This document shows, one piece after another, positions 13,557-16,190 of a stretch of DNA of 16,190 nt. Position 1 is the first letter of the stretch. Each line of letters begins with the position of its first letter. The notes below the pieces were generated by a model. The model made no database searches. It had not been told where the DNA came from and was given only the letters and a program-made list of their open reading frames with translations. Both the position numbers and the translations under genes were made by a program. Location: positions 1 through 16,190 of the forward strand of contig JAILDD010000151.1 of the NCBI GenBank assembly GCA_024689605.1, in the 5' to 3' direction. Source of the DNA: Lachnospiraceae bacterium (GTDB lineage Bacteria > Bacillota_A > Clostridia > Lachnospirales > Lachnospiraceae).

Positions 13557-15542
13557 TTACTCTGCCTTAACTGTCTCTATATACTCGTCTATAAGTTCCT
13601 CAAAGAGCTTACCTGCCTCATCATAAGTAGCATCTGCCATAGGATCAACTCCCGCAATACTAAGGAGCGTAGCAGGGTCAGCCGAACTGCCTGCCTTAAG
13701 GAATTCCATATAGGCTTCAATTTCTTCCTGGCCCTTTTCATCCACCTGATTGCATATGGAAGCAGCATAGGTAAGTGATGAAGCATACTTATAAACATAA
13801 TAATTGTAATAAAGATGCGGGATCCTGGCCCAATTGATACCGCCATCATCCTGTACAGTTATTGCATCACCATAGTACAGTTTTTCCAGCTCACTCCATT
13901 TTTCCGACATTTCATCAGCATCCAGTGATCCGCCTGCTTCAATTGTCTTATAACAGTAATCCTCGAATTCTGAGAACATGCATTGTGTAAGTATAGTATT
14001 TGAAAAGAGGTCTATTTCCTGTTCCAGCCAGTAAAGCTTTTCCTCTTTTGTAGCCGCATTTTCTATCATGTACTTATGGAACATTAACTCATTTGCAGTT
14101 GAGGCAACTTCCTGTGTAAAAATGCCCGGCATGCAGTTATAGGAATTCTGATTTTCCGCTGAGTACTCCGAATACACTGCATGTCCCATTTCATGTACGA
14201 TAGTTGATGTATAACTTTCCGATCCGGAAAAGTTATACATGACAAACGGTGTCGTTTCATTTCCCATAAGATATTCGAAAGCCCCTGTCTGTTTTGTATC
14301 TGAAGGATATACATCAACATGCGGGCTTGTGATTATCATATCAAAAGTCTTAAGGTACTCATCTCCCCAGACTGAGATTCCCTCCCGTCCGACATTAACC
14401 GCATAATCATACGTTACATGCTTAGGCTCATAATCTGTAGCAGACAAGCTCATATCACAGATCATCATCTCATCAAGTCCCAGCAGTTCTTTCTTTACAG
14501 CATAATACTCATACATCTTAGGCAACATGTTGTGTGCAAACTCTATAGTCTTGTCATATACCTCAGGATCAATATCAGTCTCATAAAGGGCTGCCGCAAG
14601 CGAAGAGTCGAAACCATGAATCTGTGCATCAGCCCAGTAGAGACGCATCTGTCCTTCTAACAAGGATGCATATGTGTTTGCGTAAGGCTGTCTCATTGAA
14701 TTCCTAAGCTCGTACAGTTCCTTGCGGAATTCGTGATCGTACTTATTACTCTCCATGACATTGTAGTATGCTTCATCCGTAAGTACGCCCTCCGTTCCAT
14801 CAGGATATGTAAATGTAGGTCTTGGAAGTTCCACATAATCGAAGATATCGTGTGTATCGCTTGTATTATTTGCCATATACAGTAATGTTGCAACAGTACT
14901 GGCTTCCTCGCCAAGAACAACATAGTCCGGATCTACATAACAATGAGTCATATATGCATAGGGTTCGAAACGCTCATCCGAGAAGATTTCCTGTCTTTTT
15001 TCAAACGGTATTTCCATTATTTCCGGTGTTTCAAATGAATACGCAAGATACTCCTTCTGTTGAACTTCCGTATATCTTGCATTCGCCTGACTCGCCCATG
15101 GGTCTGTGGGATCAAGGGAATTTAAAAATGTTACATACATCCCCGCCTTATTCATAATAGCATTGATTTCAAGAAGCTCCGGACTCTCGAAATCCTTCAG
15201 GATGCCATCTGCAGAATTTAAAGTTCCCCTAAATTTCTCAATCTCCGGTATAAGTTCCTCCACTCGCTGCATGTCAGCCTCAAAAGCATCTTCATCAGCA
15301 TACAAATCTGTCAGATCCCAGCTTGTAGGAAGGTTCTTAAGCACCGCATCATCGGAAATGTCTATCACTTCGAAATTCTCTTCCGCTTCAACATCGGTGC
15401 TTTCCGGTGTCTCCTCCGTCACCTGTTCTTCAACATTGGAAGAAACAGTCTCACCATTTTCATTCACTGGCGGATTTTGAGTGCATCCTGTGTTAGCAAG
15501 CATTACACAGGCAAGCAGCATTGTAACTATTTTTCTCTTCAT
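13557..15542 (-). CDS. PepF-like M3 family metallopeptidase with lipoprotein signal
   Basis: A 661-residue zinc oligopeptidase predicted to sit on the outside of the cytoplasmic membrane. The N-terminus MKRKIVTMLLACVMLANTGC is a lipoprotein-type signal with a Cys at residue 20, though N and T at -3 and -2 make the lipobox atypical. An acidic Glu/Ser/Thr-rich linker follows (to about residue 65). The body is the oligoendopeptidase F type: SWDLTDLY near the start, HEMGH zinc motif (450-454), TQEVASTANE (476-485) with E478 as likely third ligand, and HLYYNYYVYKYASSL near the end. All catalytic residues are intact. The start at 15540-15542 is chosen for the AGAGGGGAAG ribosome binding site. Most PepF proteins are cytosolic, so export suggests breakdown of external peptides. 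Confidence 0.88.
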   Translation of the reverse strand: MKRKIVTMLLACVMLANTGCTQNPPVNENGETVSSNVEEQVTEETPESTDVEAEENFEVIDISDDAVLKNLPTSWDLTDLYADEDAFEADMQRVEELIPEIEKFRGTLNSADGILKDFESPELLEINAIMNKAGMYVTFLNSLDPTDPWASQANARYTEVQQKEYLAYSFETPEIMEIPFEKRQEIFSDERFEPYAYMTHCYVDPDYVVLGEEASTVATLLYMANNTSDTHDIFDYVELPRPTFTYPDGTEGVLTDEAYYNVMESNKYDHEFRKELYELRNSMRQPYANTYASLLEGQMRLYWADAQIHGFDSSLAAALYETDIDPEVYDKTIEFAHNMLPKMYEYYAVKKELLGLDEMMICDMSLSATDYEPKHVTYDYAVNVGREGISVWGDEYLKTFDMIITSPHVDVYPSDTKQTGAFEYLMGNETTPFVMYNFSGSESYTSTIVHEMGHAVYSEYSAENQNSYNCMPGIFTQEVASTANELMFHKYMIENAATKEEKLYWLEQEIDLFSNTILTQCMFSEFEDYCYKTIEAGGSLDADEMSEKWSELEKLYYGDAITVQDDGGINWARIPHLYYNYYVYKYASSLTYAASICNQVDEKGQEEIEAYMEFLKAGSSADPATLLSIAGVDPMADATYDEAGKLFEELIDEYIETVKAE

Positions 15543-15595
15543 TTGAACTTCCCCTCTCACCAAAGAAATGATTTGTTGACGTGCTTTTTAACTAT

Positions 15596-15624
15596 CACGA
15601 TTAATTCTATTATATTTCATCGTG
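15596..15624. promoter_or_regulatory. Inverted repeat flanking the peptidase -10 element
   Basis: CACGAT (15596-15601) and ATCGTG (15619-15624) form a perfect 6-bp inverted repeat centred on the TATAAT of the peptidase promoter. The position would suit an operator. No regulator is known; it may be chance. Confidence 0.3.
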
Positions 15625-15636
15625 CGTAGCAAGCAA
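15609..15636 (-). promoter_or_regulatory. Sigma-A promoter of the peptidase gene
   Basis: Minus-strand TTGCTT (15631-15636), 16 bases, then a perfect TATAAT (15609-15614), about 67 bases upstream of the ATG. The -35 lies in the GC-rich accessory scar described at 15615-15811. Confidence 0.65.
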
Positions 15637-15811
15637 TAACCCCCTGGGTACGTGGGCGTGCCGCCACGCTCGGTTCAGAATACGAATAACAAGTGAAAAA
15701 TTGCAGACCTTAATAAAAAAAAGGCAGTCAATCACATCAAAAACCTCTTCAATGTTACTGACACTTTGATCAAGCATGTCTGGATTCTTATTAAAATTGC
15801 GATATAACTCG
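15615..15811. other. Gene-poor, probably eroded accessory DNA
   Basis: This stretch holds no gene I can support. A GC-rich block (about 15621-15675) stands out from the AT-rich surroundings and contains the inverted repeat GCGTG-CCGC-CACGC (15656-15669), which can also be read as CGTGG/CCACG (15651-15655 with 15664-15668). The rest contains a run of eight A (15715-15722) and short broken frames. It may be the end of a former mobile element or a dispersed repeat. Confidence 0.35.
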
Positions 15812-16028
15812 CTATAAAAACATATTTTCAATATCCTTCTCCTCATACAATTTCGAGGACAATACCGTATGCTGATCAGGAAACAGTTCTTCACAAATCC
15901 TAAGTTCAAGATCCTGTCTGTGCATCCAGTGTCTGACCAAACCATCCTCGCCCGCAAGTCCGTTTCTGACTGCATGAGGACTGTTCTTCCTTGTTTACCG
16001 GTATCCCGATGGTTCCTTCGTGCCACAT
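15812..16028 (-). pseudogene. Small unknown gene broken by a one-base frameshift
   Basis: A strong AAGGAGG ribosome binding site (cctcc at 16036-16040, seven bases upstream) leads to an ATG at 16026-16028. The product begins MWHEGTIGIPVNKEE. In that frame it soon reaches a stop and the composition looks unnatural. Shifting by one base near 15983 opens a frame reading SPHAVRNGLAGEDGLVRHWM, then QDLELRICEELFPDQ and ending KDIENMFL at a stop at 15812-15814. The span of 217 bases (3 x 72 + 1) fits exactly one extra base. The joined product would be about 71 residues, charged and helical. I do not recognise it. A sequencing error is the alternative to a real mutation. Confidence 0.5.
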
Positions 16029-16044
16029 GGTGCTTCCTCCTTCC

Positions 16045-16190
16045 TTAAAAAATCTGCTCGGGGCCAAGGCCCATCTCGATCATCTCGTCGATCTTGTCGT
16101 ATTCTCTCTTAAGTCTTGTGTACTCCTGCGCGATGCAGGTTCTTCTAAAGGAGTTCTTGCAGCATCTTCCTTCTTTTTCCAGCCTCTCGA
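16045..16190 (-). CDS. C-terminal end of an unknown protein (cut by window edge)
   Basis: An open frame enters from the right edge and stops at 16045-16047, 16 bases before the start codon of the broken small gene. The visible 47 residues run ERLEKEGRCCKNSFRRTCIA, then QEYTRLKREYDKIDEMIEM and GLGPEQIF. They are charged and probably helical, with a Cys-Cys pair and a third Cys. I do not recognise the family. The tight spacing to the next ribosome binding site suggests the two were co-transcribed, in what may have been an accessory gene cluster. Confidence 0.6.
   Translation of the reverse strand, partial: ERLEKEGRCCKNSFRRTCIAQEYTRLKREYDKIDEMIEMGLGPEQIF

Noticed and set aside
15610..16026. 138-residue minus-strand frame starting with GTG
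   Set aside because: Its start is one base out of frame with the ATG that fits the ribosome binding site better, the composition is Arg/Cys-rich and unnatural, and it runs through the GC-rich scar. The frameshifted-gene reading explains the region better.
1..16190. CRISPR array, intact insertion sequence or integrase
   Set aside because: No regularly spaced repeats and no transposase or recombinase motifs were seen on either strand.

Overview
The window looks like a stretch of chromosome from a flagellated, low-to-mid GC Gram-positive bacterium, most likely a member of the Clostridia close to the Lachnospiraceae. This rests on AAGGAGG-type ribosome binding sites, sigma-A promoters (TTGACA/TATAAT), a SigD-type flagellar promoter, an ATP-dependent PEP carboxykinase, MscL, an M3-type lipoprotein peptidase and an A34 tRNA-Pro. 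The family assignment is inference from gene content. Almost all protein genes lie on the minus strand, so they are transcribed from right to left. The exceptions are two tRNA genes and one flavodoxin gene on the plus strand.

Left end (1-2349): a late flagellar operon, flgM-flgN-flgK (flgK cut by the window edge), read from a SigD promoter whose -10 lies inside an 8-bp inverted repeat. A family 2 glycosyltransferase lies just upstream. Middle left (2493-5700): a tightly packed operon of a tandem-receiver response regulator, a DUF4236 protein and the channel MscL, with start/stop overlap or near-overlap. Before it comes a membrane-anchored Tim44-like zinc-ribbon protein with its own promoter. 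Centre (5832-7950): pckA with a textbook promoter and terminator, then divergently tRNA-Thr(GGT) and tRNA-Pro(AGG), followed by a strong terminator.

Right of centre (8151-9346): a flavodoxin with an unusual N-terminal extension, then a convergent orphan gene for a 110-residue protein; a terminator able to work both ways lies between them. From 11947 down to 9487 runs a four-gene operon: a RsbW-like but motif-poor ATPase-fold protein, a STAS anti-sigma antagonist, an Sfp-type phosphopantetheinyl transferase and a polyprenyl-phosphate-type glycosyltransferase. Next come a 465-residue zinc-ribbon protein of unknown function and a PepF-like M3 metallopeptidase with a lipoprotein signal.

Right end (15615-16190): this looks like eroded accessory DNA. 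It holds the tail of an unknown gene, a small gene with a good ribosome binding site broken by a one-base frameshift, and a GC-rich inverted-repeat scar that now carries the -35 of the peptidase promoter. I see no CRISPR array, no intact mobile element and no clear undescribed defence system. The two operons around the tandem receiver and around the degenerate ATPase/STAS pair are the best candidates for something new.
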